A stretch of 64,000 nucleotides of DNA, taken from Martelella mediterranea DSM 17316 (GTDB lineage: Bacteria > Pseudomonadota > Alphaproteobacteria > Rhizobiales > Rhizobiaceae). The translations under genes and the position numbers were made by a program. The notes beneath the pieces were generated by a model. The model was not told the origin of the DNA, made no database searches, and worked only from the letters and a program-made list of their open reading frames with translations. Numbering within the stretch: position 1 is the first letter of the stretch; the number at the start of each line of letters is the position of its first letter. This document shows, in pieces, positions 1-9,171 of the stretch. The stretch spans positions 642,501-706,500 of the forward strand of contig NZ_CP020330.1 of assembly GCF_002043005.1 (NCBI RefSeq), in the 5' to 3' direction.

Positions 1-428
1 TAAAGGCCAAACAGATCGAGCACCCAGGACACCGGAACCGATCCACCGAAGGTATTGGTGATCTTGCGCGACTGAGCCGAGGCGCCGTCGCCGCCGGAAG
101 CCCCGACCGTATCCGAACCGTTGAGGTTGACCTGCGGATAGGCCCCCGCCGTCGCGGAAATGACATTGGTCTCGGCCTGAACAATCCTCTCGAGCGCCTG
201 AAGCACGGAAAGGTTCTGCACCATGCCCTGCTGGACATAGCCTGTCAGCAGCGGGTCGTTGAATGCGCTCCACCAGGCGACATCGGTCACATCGCCGACC
301 GGCTGGCTGCTGCCTTCGCTGAACTTGTCCGGCAGCGCCGCTGTCGGCGCCACATAATCCGGCCCGACAACACAGCCGGACAGGAAAACCATGAGCAGCG
401 GAACGGATGCAATACGGCGCAACAACAT
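1..428 (-). CDS. NodT-family outer membrane efflux lipoprotein, N-terminal part (gene runs off the window)
   Basis: This is the outer membrane channel of the tripartite efflux system encoded just upstream on the same strand. Reading down from the ATG at 428 gives a lipoprotein signal with the lipobox LSGC near residue 17. The typical start of mature NodT/OprM-type factors follows: a 'VGPDY' segment, a WW pair, then a helical stretch resembling an efflux coiled-coil hairpin. About 142 codons are present and the frame is still open at base 1, so roughly two thirds of the protein lies outside. It follows the RND pump gene by 96 bp with a hairpin in the gap, which fits a shared transcript. The family call is good; the exported substrate is unknown. 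Confidence 0.85.
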   Translation of the reverse strand, partial: MLLRRIASVPLLMVFLSGCVVGPDYVAPTAALPDKFSEGSSQPVGDVTDVAWWSAFNDPLLTGYVQQGMVQNLSVLQALERIVQAETNVISATAGAYPQVNLNGSDTVGASGGDGASAQSRKITNTFGGSVPVSWVLDLFGL

Positions 429-485
429 CTGAAATATCCTGTCAGTTCGGCTGGACCGCAACGCGGACCAACGGCCTATTAGTAA

Positions 486-506
486 GCGCCGGGCCGGGCC
501 CGGCGC
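486..506 (-). terminator. GC-rich hairpin between pump and outer membrane factor genes
   Basis: The arms GCGCCGGGC and GCCCGGCGC pair perfectly over 9 bp around a 3-nt loop. No T-run follows on the minus strand, so it is a poor intrinsic terminator. A partial attenuator or an mRNA-processing stem inside the operon is more likely. Confidence 0.4.
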
Positions 507-524
507 AATATGGTTAACCCGGTT

Positions 525-3500
525 TTAAACCACCTGTTGCTCTTCTGCCGCTTTCTGGTCCTTCTTGCCGATGCCCATGATGCGGCAGACGGCGACGAAG
601 AACGAGGGAACGAAGAAGATGCCAAGGGTGGTTGCCGCCAGCATGCCGCCGAACACGGCCGTGCCGATGGCGTTCTGCGCAGCCGAACCGGCTCCCGTCG
701 CCAACACCAGCGGCGTAACGCCGAGGATGAAGGCGAGCGAGGTCATGATGATTGGTCTCAGACGCATGCGGGCGGCGTGAAGGGTGGCGTCGTAAAGCGA
801 ATCGCCCTTCTCGCTCTGCTCGCGCGCGAACTCCACGATCAGAATGGCGTTCTTCGCGGCCAGGCCCATTGTGGTGAGCATACCGACCTTGAAGTAGATG
901 TCATTCTCCATGCCACGCAAGTTCGCCGCCAGAACCGCGCCGAGAATCCCGACCGGAACCGCGAGGATCACAGCGAACGGAATGCTCCAGCTTTCATAAA
1001 GCGCGGCAAGGCAGAGGAACACGAACAGCACCGAGATCATGTAGAGATACGTCACTTCATTGCCGGAGATCACCTGCTGCAGCGACATGTCGGTCCAGGC
1101 GACGGTGAAGCCGCCGGGCGTCTGATCCACCATGTCGACGAGCTGGTTCATGGCCTGTCCGGAGGCAAAGCCCGGCTGGGTTCCGCCCTGGATATCAACG
1201 GCGGAGTTGCCGTTGTAATGCGCCAGCGAAGGCGCGCCCGTGGTCCATTCGATATCGGTGAAGGCGGAGAACGGCACCATGTCACCGCTGAGATTGCGGG
1301 CATACCAGCGATAGATGTCCTCCGGTTGCATGCGGTAGGGCGTATCGCCCTGCACGTAGACCTTCTTCACCTTGTCGTCGAGCGTGAAGTTGTTGATGTT
1401 CGAGCCGGCGTAGATGGTCGACAGCATGCCCGTTGCTTCGGCGATGCTCACGCCATATGCGCCTGCCTTCTGATCGTCGATCGCGATCTTGAGCTGGGTT
1501 TCGTCCGGCTGGGTATCGGTGCGAACCTGCGCGGCTATGCCGCCCTGATTCATCTGCCGGATGATCCGGTTGGTAACCGCAAGCGTCGCCTCCTGGCCCT
1601 GATTGCCGCTGTCGACGACATAACCGGTCCAGCCGGTGGACTGGCCGAGGCCGGGGATCGACGGCGGCTGCACCACATAGACCTGAGCATCACGCACATT
1701 CATGTAGAAATAGCCGTTGGCGCGCTGGGCCACGGCGGCCGCGGTCAGGTTCTTGTCCGTTCTGTCGTCGAACGGCTTCAGCTCGATGAAGGCCATGGCG
1801 TAGTTCTGGCCCTGACCGGCGAAGGAGAAGCCCAGAACCGTGAACACGGCTTCCACGGCGTCCTTTTCCTGGTTGCGGAAATAGGCGCCCACCTGCTCCG
1901 TGACGGCACCGGTTCGCTCCGTCGTCGCTCCGGTCGGGAGATTGACGATCACGAACAGCGAGCCCTGGTCCTCATCGGGAAGGAAGGATTCGGGAAGCTG
2001 CGTGAAATAGTGATAGACCCCGAAAAGCAGGACGGCGAAAACCGCGAAAACCGGGATCAGCCACCTGAGCATGAGCGCGACGCCGTGGATATAGCCATTG
2101 GTCACGCGTTCGAAGCCGCGATTGAAATAGCCCGAAAGTCCGCGATCCTTCTTGGTCGGATCGACGGGCTTGAGCAGGGTCGCGCACAGCGCCGGGGTGA
2201 AGATCATCGCCACCATAACCGACAGGATCATCGCCGCCACGATCGTGATCGAGAACTGACGGTAGATGATGCCGGTCGAGCCGCCGATGAACGCCATCGG
2301 AATGAACACTGCCGTCAGCACCATGACGATGCCGATCAGCGCGCCCTGGATCTCGCCCATGGACTTCTGCGTCGCCTCCTTCGGCGGCAGACCATCCTCA
2401 TGCATGATTCGCTCGACGTTCTCGACGACGACGATCGCGTCATCCACCAATAGGCCGATCGCCAGCACCATGGCGAACATGGTGAGCGTGTTGATCGAGA
2501 AGCCGGCAAAGGCGAGCACGCCGAAGGCGCCGAGCAGCACGACGGGCACGACTAGCGTGGCGATGAGCGTCGCGCGCAGGTTCTGCAGGAACACCAGCAG
2601 GACCACGAACACCAGCACGATCGCCTCGAACAGGGTGTGCACCACCTGCTCGATCGACAGTTCGACGAAGGGCGTGGTGTCGTAGGGGTAGATCACATCG
2701 ACGCCCTGCGGCAGCGACGGCTTGATGGAGTCCATGAAATCGGTCACCGCTTTCGAGGTGTCGATCGCATTGGCGCCATTGGCAAGCTCGATCGCGAAGC
2801 CCGCTGCGGGCAGGCCGTTATAATAGGTGTAGAACTGGTAGTATTGCTGGCCGAGCTCGACCCTGCCGACATCCGAGAGCGTGACGGTCGCGCCGTTCTC
2901 GGTCGACTTCAGGATGATGTTCTCGAACTCCGTCACGTTTTCGAGCTGGGTGGCCGAAACCGCGGTAATACTGAGCTGTTGGCCCTCGACGGAGGGATTG
3001 CCGCCGATATCGCCGACGGCAACCTGCTGGTTCTGCGCCTGGATGGCGTTGGAAACATCGGCGACCGTCAGATTGTACTGGTTGAGCTTGTAGGGATCGA
3101 GCCAGACGCGCATGGCATAGGGCGTGTAGAAGCCCTGAACGCTGCCGACGCCTTCAAGGCGCGCAATGCTGTCATTGATCGAGCTGTCGATGATGTTGCC
3201 GAGGTCGGCGGCGGAATACTGGCCGCTGCTGTCGGTCAGCGCGACAACCATCAGGAAGCTGGAGGACGAACGGCTGACGGTGATGCCGAGATTGCGCACC
3301 ACGTCGGGAAGCTGGGGCTGCACGAGCTGCAGCTTGTTCTGAACCTCGACCTGCGCGATTTCCGGATCGATGCCGGGCCCGAAGATCACCGAAATCTGCG
3401 ACAGGCCGGGCGATGACGTCGAGGTGAGGTAGAGCATGTCATCGAAGCCGGTCAGGCCATCTTCGATGACGTTGGTCACCGTGGTTTCGACCGTTCTCGC

Positions 3501-3659
3501 GCTCGCGCCCGGATAGCTGGCGGAGAGCGAAATCGTGGTCGGCGCGATCTGCGGATATTGCGAAATGGGTAGCTGGGAAATGCCAAGCCCGCCGATCAGC
3601 ATGATCACAATGGCGATCACCCAGGCGAAAACGGGTCTGTTGATAAAGAAATTAGCCAT
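525..3659 (-). CDS. RND efflux pump inner membrane transporter (AcrB/MexB, HAE1 family)
   Basis: This proton-driven multidrug exporter sits in the inner membrane and works with the adaptor encoded upstream and the outer membrane factor downstream. At 1044 residues it has the normal AcrB length. The N-terminus reads MANFFINRPVFAWV, a classic HAE1 start. The two acidic residues of the proton relay are present in TM4 (GLLVDDAIVVVEN). The relay lysine is present in TM10 (GLAAKNAILIVEF). Both large periplasmic loops are intact. The gap to the adaptor is 48 bp, so the genes are almost certainly co-transcribed. Substrates cannot be read from the sequence. It is likely controlled by the TetR gene at 5089-5691. 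Confidence 0.95.
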   Translation of the reverse strand: MANFFINRPVFAWVIAIVIMLIGGLGISQLPISQYPQIAPTTISLSASYPGASARTVETTVTNVIEDGLTGFDDMLYLTSTSSPGLSQISVIFGPGIDPEIAQVEVQNKLQLVQPQLPDVVRNLGITVSRSSSSFLMVVALTDSSGQYSAADLGNIIDSSINDSIARLEGVGSVQGFYTPYAMRVWLDPYKLNQYNLTVADVSNAIQAQNQQVAVGDIGGNPSVEGQQLSITAVSATQLENVTEFENIILKSTENGATVTLSDVGRVELGQQYYQFYTYYNGLPAAGFAIELANGANAIDTSKAVTDFMDSIKPSLPQGVDVIYPYDTTPFVELSIEQVVHTLFEAIVLVFVVLLVFLQNLRATLIATLVVPVVLLGAFGVLAFAGFSINTLTMFAMVLAIGLLVDDAIVVVENVERIMHEDGLPPKEATQKSMGEIQGALIGIVMVLTAVFIPMAFIGGSTGIIYRQFSITIVAAMILSVMVAMIFTPALCATLLKPVDPTKKDRGLSGYFNRGFERVTNGYIHGVALMLRWLIPVFAVFAVLLFGVYHYFTQLPESFLPDEDQGSLFVIVNLPTGATTERTGAVTEQVGAYFRNQEKDAVEAVFTVLGFSFAGQGQNYAMAFIELKPFDDRTDKNLTAAAVAQRANGYFYMNVRDAQVYVVQPPSIPGLGQSTGWTGYVVDSGNQGQEATLAVTNRIIRQMNQGGIAAQVRTDTQPDETQLKIAIDDQKAGAYGVSIAEATGMLSTIYAGSNINNFTLDDKVKKVYVQGDTPYRMQPEDIYRWYARNLSGDMVPFSAFTDIEWTTGAPSLAHYNGNSAVDIQGGTQPGFASGQAMNQLVDMVDQTPGGFTVAWTDMSLQQVISGNEVTYLYMISVLFVFLCLAALYESWSIPFAVILAVPVGILGAVLAANLRGMENDIYFKVGMLTTMGLAAKNAILIVEFAREQSEKGDSLYDATLHAARMRLRPIIMTSLAFILGVTPLVLATGAGSAAQNAIGTAVFGGMLAATTLGIFFVPSFFVAVCRIMGIGKKDQKAAEEQQVV

Positions 3660-3707
3660 TAATCATACCTCGAGCGCTTGGTTCCGGTGCCTGCACAAGC
3701 CTTGCGC

Positions 3708-4943
3708 TCAGCCATTTCCGCCTGTTGATCCTGCAGCGCTTGATGAACCACCGCTCGAAGAGCCGCCGGAAGAACCCGACGTGTCATCGACGACGACGCC
3801 CTTATCATTGATTTTCGCCGGCACCGGCGTGACGTCGGTCACCCCGCCCACGAGCGACTGGAAGCCGTCGACGATCAGACGGTCGCCGTCCGAGACGTTC
3901 TTCTGCACCAGCCAGGAATTGTTGGAGACCATCACCTCGTCGAAGACCCGCGTCTCGACCTTGTTATCGGAGGTCACGAACATCGCCGAAACCTTGCCGC
4001 CGGCCTCGATCTGGGCGGCGAGCTGCGGGATGAGGTAGCCCTGCTCCTCGGCAACCGTCAGCGTGGCGCGCACGAACATGCCGGGCAGCAGGACATGGTC
4101 GGGATTGTCAAAGATGGCGCGCAGGTTCACCGTGCCGGTCGACTGGTCGACCGTGCGGGCCGAGACATCGAGATTGCCGGTCACGTCATAGGTGCTGCCG
4201 TCGTCGAGCTGGACATTGACCTTGACCTTGGACAGGTCGCTTTCCGATTTGAAATCGGAATATTTGCCGGTGGCCGAAAGCACCTGCCCGGCTGATTCGT
4301 ACATGTCGACATAGATCGGATCGAGCTGGTTGAGATCAACCAGCGGGGTCGACGCGGTCGGGGACGCAAGGTTGCCGACCGAAACGTTGGACACGCCGAG
4401 AACGCCACCGAACGGCGCGGTAATCTTTGTGTGATCGAGGTTGATCTGCGCCGACTTCACAGCCGCCTTGGCCGCGCTGACATCCGCGAGCGCGGTGTCG
4501 TAACGGGTCTTGGCATCGGTCACCTGAATCTCGGTGGCGCCGGTGTTCACGATCCGCTGATAGCGCTCGTAGTTTTCCTTGGCGCCCGGAACGGCCGCAT
4601 TGGCCTTGTCGAGATTGGCCTGCGCGGAAGCAAGAGAAGCCTCGTAGGTATCCGCCTCGATCTCGTAGAGCAGGTCGCCGGCTTCCACCAGGGCGCCGTC
4701 CTTGAAGGCCTTGTTGGTGATGATGCCGGTCACCTGCGGGCGAATCTCGGCATATTGATAGGCAACCGCCCGCGCCGGCAGTGTCGTGGTCAGCGGCACC
4801 GTCTGCTCCGACATCGTGATAACGCCAACCTTCGGCGGCGGCGGCTGCTGACCGGCCTGTTGGTTCTTGCCATCATCACTGCAAGCGCCGAGCGCGAATG
4901 CGAGAACGGTAAAGGCAGCGATCGGAAGCTTGCGCGACAGCAT
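3708..4943 (-). CDS. RND efflux periplasmic adaptor lipoprotein (AcrA/MexA family)
   Basis: This is the membrane fusion protein that links the RND pump to the outer membrane channel. The chosen ATG at 4943 gives 411 residues and a lipoprotein signal ending in LGAC (Cys about residue 21). A GTG six bases upstream is also in frame but has a poorer position. The biotinyl-lipoyl half motifs, an alpha-helical hairpin (about residues 90-160) and the beta-barrel region are in normal order. The C-terminus is rich in Gly and Ser, a flexible tail. It is the first gene of the efflux operon, 145 bp downstream of the tetR stop, with candidate operator palindromes in that gap. Confidence 0.93.
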   Translation of the reverse strand: MLSRKLPIAAFTVLAFALGACSDDGKNQQAGQQPPPPKVGVITMSEQTVPLTTTLPARAVAYQYAEIRPQVTGIITNKAFKDGALVEAGDLLYEIEADTYEASLASAQANLDKANAAVPGAKENYERYQRIVNTGATEIQVTDAKTRYDTALADVSAAKAAVKSAQINLDHTKITAPFGGVLGVSNVSVGNLASPTASTPLVDLNQLDPIYVDMYESAGQVLSATGKYSDFKSESDLSKVKVNVQLDDGSTYDVTGNLDVSARTVDQSTGTVNLRAIFDNPDHVLLPGMFVRATLTVAEEQGYLIPQLAAQIEAGGKVSAMFVTSDNKVETRVFDEVMVSNNSWLVQKNVSDGDRLIVDGFQSLVGGVTDVTPVPAKINDKGVVVDDTSGSSGGSSSGGSSSAAGSTGGNG

Positions 4944-5000
4944 GGGCACCTATCCAGAATAGAAAATGAACAATGGTCGTTTTCTTAACACAGTCTAAAC

Positions 5001-5026
5001 GTGGCAGGAAACAACATATCTGCCAC
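5001..5026. promoter_or_regulatory. Inverted repeat upstream of the efflux operon (candidate TetR operator)
   Basis: GTGGCAG (5001-5007) and CTGCCAC (5020-5026) form a 7-bp dyad with a 12-nt spacer, about 60 bp upstream of the adaptor start. TetR repressors of this type often bind such dyads ahead of the pump operon. The role is inferred from position only. Confidence 0.4.
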
Positions 5027-5064
5027 ACATGTGATCGGAATGAGGTTGGCTGCCTCATAACGGT

Positions 5065-5096
5065 CAAAGTGACGTATATCAGAAATCATCACTTTG
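5065..5096. promoter_or_regulatory. Inverted repeat spanning the tetR stop codon
   Basis: CAAAGTGA (5065-5072) and TCACTTTG (5089-5096) are perfect 8-bp arms 16 nt apart; the right arm contains the tetR stop. It may be a second operator half-site pair or a weak terminator. There is no T-run on the minus strand. Confidence 0.35.
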
Positions 5097-5691
5097 CAAC
5101 TCGGTATTTCAGTCCGCTGTCGATCAGGTCGATGATCAGCGCCGTCTTGTCCGAAAGCGCTTCGGGATCAACGCAATGCAACATCTTCGGGTGGAGCACG
5201 CTTGCCAGCATGTCGACGATCACCCCGGCATCGCGCGCCGGATCGCCCGGGCGATATATTCCGTCCTCCATGGCTTCGGCGATCAGGGCGCAGAGCTTGT
5301 CCTCGACGAGCCGGCGATAGATTCTGCCGCCCTTGGCGGGATCCTCGAGCACCAGCGGGATCATTTCGAAAAGATACTGATTCTCCAGCTTGTCGCAGAC
5401 GTGTTCGCGCGCGAGCCGTGAGAGGAAAAGCTTCAGCTTCTGGTCGGGCGTTCCCGATGAATCCTCGATGCTGCAGCGCTCGGCAAGCCTGCGGCCGTGG
5501 CGATAGGCAATCGCCCGGCCAAGCGTCAGCTTGCTCTTGAAGTGCTTGAATACATTGGCCGGCGACATATCGAGTTCGGCGGCGATATCGGCGATCGACA
5601 CGGCGGCAAAACCGCGCGCGCGGAACAAACGCTCGGCGGTCGCAAGGATCGCTTCCCGTGTTTCCGCGCCGCTTCGCCGTGGCCTTCGCAT
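5089..5691 (-). CDS. TetR-family transcriptional regulator of the efflux operon
   Basis: The 200-residue protein has an N-terminal TetR helix-turn-helix at about residues 10-55 (ILATAERLFRARGFAAVSIADIA ending in NVFKHFKSK). An all-helical ligand-binding domain makes up the rest. It probably represses the adaptor-pump-channel operon downstream and is released by a pump substrate. Its ATG overlaps the purC stop by one base (TGATG), so translation is coupled to purC, an unusual promoter arrangement for a local repressor. It reads the same way as the efflux genes rather than divergently. The effector is unknown. Confidence 0.88.
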   Translation of the reverse strand: MRRPRRSGAETREAILATAERLFRARGFAAVSIADIAAELDMSPANVFKHFKSKLTLGRAIAYRHGRRLAERCSIEDSSGTPDQKLKLFLSRLAREHVCDKLENQYLFEMIPLVLEDPAKGGRIYRRLVEDKLCALIAEAMEDGIYRPGDPARDAGVIVDMLASVLHPKMLHCVDPEALSDKTALIIDLIDSGLKYRVAK

Positions 5692-6719
5692 CAGCCCCAG
5701 TCCCCGTCGGGATAATAGGCCTGCAGATTGGCGCGGATCCGCGCCTTCACGCTGTCGCCGCTTTCATCGGCGACAAACGGCTTGCCGGTGATCATCTCGA
5801 ATGCCCGACCATAGACGTCCGAGGCCGCCAGCACGACATCTTCGGGAATCTCCGGAATCGGGTCCTTGTAGGGGTCGCAGCGCGCCACCACCCAGGAGCG
5901 GATGAAGTCCTTGTCGAAACTTTCCGGCCGTTCGCCCGCCGAAAACCGCCGCCCATAGCTTTCCGCCATCCAGTAGCGGCTCGAATCAGGCGTATGGATT
6001 TCATCGGCAAGCAGGATATTGCCGTCGGCGTCCTTGCCGAATTCGTATTTGGTGTCGGCGAGGATCAGCCCCCGCTTCGCGGCGATTTCCTGCCCGCGCG
6101 CAAAAAGCTTCAGCGCCGTAGCGGAGACTTCATCCCACTCGGCCTGTGTCAAAAGCCCCTTCACTACGATCTCTTCCGGCGTCAGTGGCTCATCATGGCC
6201 GCCATCGAACGCCTTGCTGGTGGGCGTGATGATCGGCGCGGGCAGCGCTTCATTGTCGCGCATGCCATCGGGAAAGGTGATGCCGTAGATCTTGCGCTCA
6301 CCGCGCTTGTAGCGGGTCAGGATCGAGGTATCGGTGGTGCCGGCGAGATAGCCGCGTACGATGATTTCGACCGGCAGGATATCAAGCCGCTTGCCCACCA
6401 CCACGTTCGGATCGGGATAGGCGACGACGTGATTGGCGGCGATATCGGCGGTTTCCTCGAACCAGAACCGGGCGATCTGGGTCAGGATCGCGCCCTTGTG
6501 CGGTATCGAAGCCAGCACCCGGTCGAACGCGCTGGTGCGGTCGGTGGTGATGATGATCCGCCGGCCATCCGGCAGATCGTAGTTTTCCCTGACTTTGCCG
6601 CGATAGTAATTCGGCAATTCCGGAAAAAAGGCTTCATCGAGAACGCGCAAGAACAATCCCTTCCCTGTTTTCGGCCCTGCCGCAAAGTGTGGAATCTTGC
6701 AAAGCCTCACCGCCCTCAT
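5691..6719 (-). CDS. purC: Phosphoribosylaminoimidazole-succinocarboxamide synthase (SAICAR synthetase)
   Basis: This enzyme joins CAIR and aspartate with ATP in de novo purine synthesis. The core reads [22 protein letters not shown] and continues with [11 protein letters not shown], the hallmark SAICAR synthetase start, followed by [11 protein letters not shown] and the C-terminal catalytic region with DTKYEFG. The frame is open from ATG 6719 (342 aa), but homologous proteins usually begin near 'LRVLDEAFF'. A TTG just before that point, behind a GGGAAGGG stretch at about 6657, could be the true start. The gene is followed without a gap by tetR. Function is confident; the start is uncertain. 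Confidence 0.93.
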   Translation of the reverse strand: MRAVRLCKIPHFAAGPKTGKGLFLRVLDEAFFPELPNYYRGKVRENYDLPDGRRIIITTDRTSAFDRVLASIPHKGAILTQIARFWFEETADIAANHVVAYPDPNVVVGKRLDILPVEIIVRGYLAGTTDTSILTRYKRGERKIYGITFPDGMRDNEALPAPIITPTSKAFDGGHDEPLTPEEIVVKGLLTQAEWDEVSATALKLFARGQEIAAKRGLILADTKYEFGKDADGNILLADEIHTPDSSRYWMAESYGRRFSAGERPESFDKDFIRSWVVARCDPYKDPIPEIPEDVVLAASDVYGRAFEMITGKPFVADESGDSVKARIRANLQAYYPDGDWG

Positions 6720-6781
6720 TACAGATTGTTAACCTCGTCGGCAATCACAATGAGGGTCCGCCACCCTCATGCAGGTGTCCC

Positions 6782-7432
6782 ATGGATTTCATCCCGTCGC
6801 TTCCCGTTCTCCTCGCCTTTTCCGCCGCAACGCTGCTTCTGGCGCTCACCCCCGGTCCCGACATGACACTGTCGATCAGCAAGGCGTTGAAGGAGGGGCG
6901 GGCCGCCGGGCTGATGGTGCTTGTCGGCACCAATCTCGGCATCTGCGTCCACACGATCCTGGTCGCCTTCGGCGTCTCCGCCCTGATCATCGCTTCTCCC
7001 ACCGCCTTCTTCATCCTGAAGAGCGGGGGTGCGGCCTATCTGCTCTGGATCGCGGTGATGGCGATCCGCAAGGGCAATAATTTCGTGCTGGAGGCGGAGG
7101 CAAGGCCGGAGCGCAAGCGCGGCTCGCTGAAGGCGGCGATGGCGAACGGCTTCTGGGTCAACCTGCTGAACCCCAAGGTCATCATCTTCTTCATGACCTT
7201 CCTGCCGCAATTCGTGACGCCGAGCGATCCGAACGTCACCGGCAAGCTGCTCTTCCTCGGCTTCACCTTCATCGCCGTCGCACTTCTGCCAACAATCGCG
7301 ATCGTCCTCGCCGCCCACCGGCTTTCCGGCTGGCTGATGGCGCACAAACGCGTGCTGCGCGCCATCGACTGCCTGTTCGCCGGCGTGTTCTCGCTGTTCG
7401 CGGTGAAAATATTGCTGACGCAGGCGCGGTGA
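6782..7432 (+). CDS. LysE/RhtB-family amino acid exporter
   Basis: The 216-residue inner membrane protein has about six hydrophobic segments and the RhtB signature near the N-terminus (LALTPGPDM), followed by a Gly-rich 'GLMVLVGTNLG' helix. Members export amino acids or homoserine lactone-like compounds; this one's substrate is unknown. The frame is open 31 codons further upstream, but the ATG at 6782 (MDFIPSLP) matches the family start and has a weak AGGTG in front. It is divergent from purC with about 60 bp between the starts. Confidence 0.88.
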   Translation: MDFIPSLPVLLAFSAATLLLALTPGPDMTLSISKALKEGRAAGLMVLVGTNLGICVHTILVAFGVSALIIASPTAFFILKSGGAAYLLWIAVMAIRKGNNFVLEAEARPERKRGSLKAAMANGFWVNLLNPKVIIFFMTFLPQFVTPSDPNVTGKLLFLGFTFIAVALLPTIAIVLAAHRLSGWLMAHKRVLRAIDCLFAGVFSLFAVKILLTQAR

Positions 7433-7751
7433 AATAAGATCGACGGCCATGAAGGCACATGAATTTGACAGGCGGTTTGAGGCAGGCGAGGATCTGAGCG
7501 ACACTATAGACTGGTCGCAGGCTCGCAGGCCGAAAGCGCGGCCCGAGCACGACGGCACCTCGCCGCCCAGCCCCCAAAACTTCTCGCTCCGGAGGGGAGA
7601 GATGTCGCGAAAGCGACAGTGAGGGGAGAGTCTGTCCCCGCGAACGCCGTCACGATTTGAAACGCTGATCCACCCTCACTGCCCCTTTCGGGGCATCTCT
7701 CCCGCCAGCGGGAGAGAATATTGGGAGCAAGCGGCAAAGCAGAACCCTGCC
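7433..7751. other. Intergenic gap with palindromic repeats
   Basis: The 319-bp gap lies between the ends of the convergent lysE-type and rlmN genes. Its right half holds the RIME-like inverted pair described separately. The left part (7433-7580) shows no supported gene. Confidence 0.6.
7596..7702. repeat. Inverted pair of 30-bp RIME-like palindromic modules
   Basis: The module at 7596-7625 runs from GGAGAGATG to CAGTGAGGG. The module at 7673-7702 is its reverse complement at both ends. Each holds a hairpin with a GAAA (or TTTC) tetraloop, and the stems differ by compensating changes (TGTCGC/GCGACA versus TGCCCC/GGGGCA). A further 9-bp hairpin (CTCTCCCGC/GCGGGAGAG) lies at 7697-7716. This matches the style of rhizobial intergenic mosaic elements. 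Confidence 0.7.
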
Positions 7752-8981
7752 TCAATCCCCGTGGTTGGCGATCATCATCGCCTCATAGGCAAGCCGTTCG
7801 GTCTTGCGCATGCGCTCCGATTCCGACTTGAGTTGGCCGCAGGCGGCGAGGATGTCGCGGCCGCGCGGGGTGCGGATCGGGGAGGCGTAACCGGCCTGGT
7901 TGATGAAATCGGCGAAGCGCTCGATCGTTTCCCAGTCGGAACACTGGTAGTTCGAGCCCGGCCACGGGTTGAACGGGATCAGGTTGATCTTGGCCGGCAC
8001 GCCCTTCAGGAGCTTCACCAGGTCGCGGGCATCGGCAAGGCTGTCATTGACGTCCTTCAGCATCACATATTCGAAGGTGATGCGCTTGGCGTTGGACAGG
8101 CCCGGATACTCGCGACAGGCCTTGATCAGCTCTTCCAGCGGATACTTCTTGTTGATCGGCACCAGCAGGTCGCGCAGATCGTCGCGCACCGCATGCAGCG
8201 AGATCGCCAGCATGCAGCCGATCTCGTCGCCGGTGCGGTAGATTTCCGGCACCACGCCGGAGGTCGAGAGCGTGATGCGGCGCTTCGACAGCGACAGGCC
8301 GTCTTCGGCAGACGCGATCAGCAGCGCCTTCTTCACCGCCTCGAAATTATAGAGCGGCTCGCCCATGCCCATCATCACGATATTGGTGACCTTGCGGTCG
8401 GATTCCGGGATGAAGGCGCCGTTCGGCGCATCGCGGTTCGGAAAATCGCCGAGCGCGTCGCGGGCGACCAGCAACTGGCCGAGAATTTCCTCGGGTCGCA
8501 AATTGCGCACCAACCGCTGCGTGCCGGTGTGACAGAAGGAGCAGGTGAGCGTGCAGCCGACCTGGCTGGAGATGCACAGCGTGCCGCGATCTTCCTCCGG
8601 AATATAAACGGTCTCGATCTCGACCGGCTTGCCGGCGCCGTGCGAGGGGAAGCGGATCAGCCATTTGCGGGTGCCGTCGGTCGAAATCTGCTCGGTGACG
8701 ATTTCCGGGCGGGCGATATCGAAGGCCTCGGCCATCTTCGCCCGCAAATCCTTGGCGACATTGGTCATCTCGGCAAAATCCGAGACGCCGCGTACATAGA
8801 GCCAGTTCCAGATCTGGCTGACGCGCATCTTGATCTGCTTGTCGGCAACCCCGATCGAGGCCAGCGCCTCGCCAAGCTCCGGCTTGGAAAGGCCGATCAG
8901 CGTGGTCTTGCTCTGCACTGAAGAGGCGGCCGGACGGGACCGGGCGCGCTGGGCTTCAAGATCGATTTCGGCTACGGACAT
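7752..8981 (-). CDS. rlmN: Dual-specificity RNA methyltransferase RlmN
   Basis: This radical-SAM enzyme methylates C2 of A2503 in 23S rRNA and A37 in some tRNAs. Its 409 residues match the alphaproteobacterial length. The iron-sulfur cluster motif CxxxCxxC is at Cys143, Cys147 and Cys150. The two cysteines used in catalysis are visible at Cys136 (TLCISSQ) and Cys381 (LAACGQL). The family segment GMGEPLYN is present. ATG 8981 has a GGAGAGG in front. It stands alone, with a hairpin separating it from opgG upstream. Confidence 0.96.
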   Translation of the reverse strand: MSVAEIDLEAQRARSRPAASSVQSKTTLIGLSKPELGEALASIGVADKQIKMRVSQIWNWLYVRGVSDFAEMTNVAKDLRAKMAEAFDIARPEIVTEQISTDGTRKWLIRFPSHGAGKPVEIETVYIPEEDRGTLCISSQVGCTLTCSFCHTGTQRLVRNLRPEEILGQLLVARDALGDFPNRDAPNGAFIPESDRKVTNIVMMGMGEPLYNFEAVKKALLIASAEDGLSLSKRRITLSTSGVVPEIYRTGDEIGCMLAISLHAVRDDLRDLLVPINKKYPLEELIKACREYPGLSNAKRITFEYVMLKDVNDSLADARDLVKLLKGVPAKINLIPFNPWPGSNYQCSDWETIERFADFINQAGYASPIRTPRGRDILAACGQLKSESERMRKTERLAYEAMMIANHGD

Positions 8982-9130
8982 GGCCTCTCCGGCAACGCGG
9001 CCGTTCGCCGCCGGCCATTCAGGCGGCAGGGCGAACCCGCTGATACGCTATGAAAAATCGTCGGGCGCAATCCTATCGCCGCCCGTTTGCGCGAGCCTAT
9101 AGCACTAAATTGCCGCTCAGTCATCCCTTG

Positions 9131-9159
9131 CGGGGCATCGGCCTTTTAGCCGTGCCCCG
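9131..9159 (-). terminator. Hairpin downstream of opgG
   Basis: CGGGGCA and TGCCCCG pair over 7 bp and extend into an inner CGGC/GCCG stem with one bulge. It sits 13 bp past the opgG stop. No strong T-run follows, so it may be a factor-assisted terminator. Confidence 0.45.
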
Positions 9160-9171
9160 TCACGGAGGTTC

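Noticed and set aside
510..2453. Long plus-strand open frame over the RND pump gene
   Set aside because: It is antisense to a full-length, motif-complete AcrB-type gene and its translation is rich in Arg, Asp, Gly and His with no family features. High GC keeps the opposite frame open.
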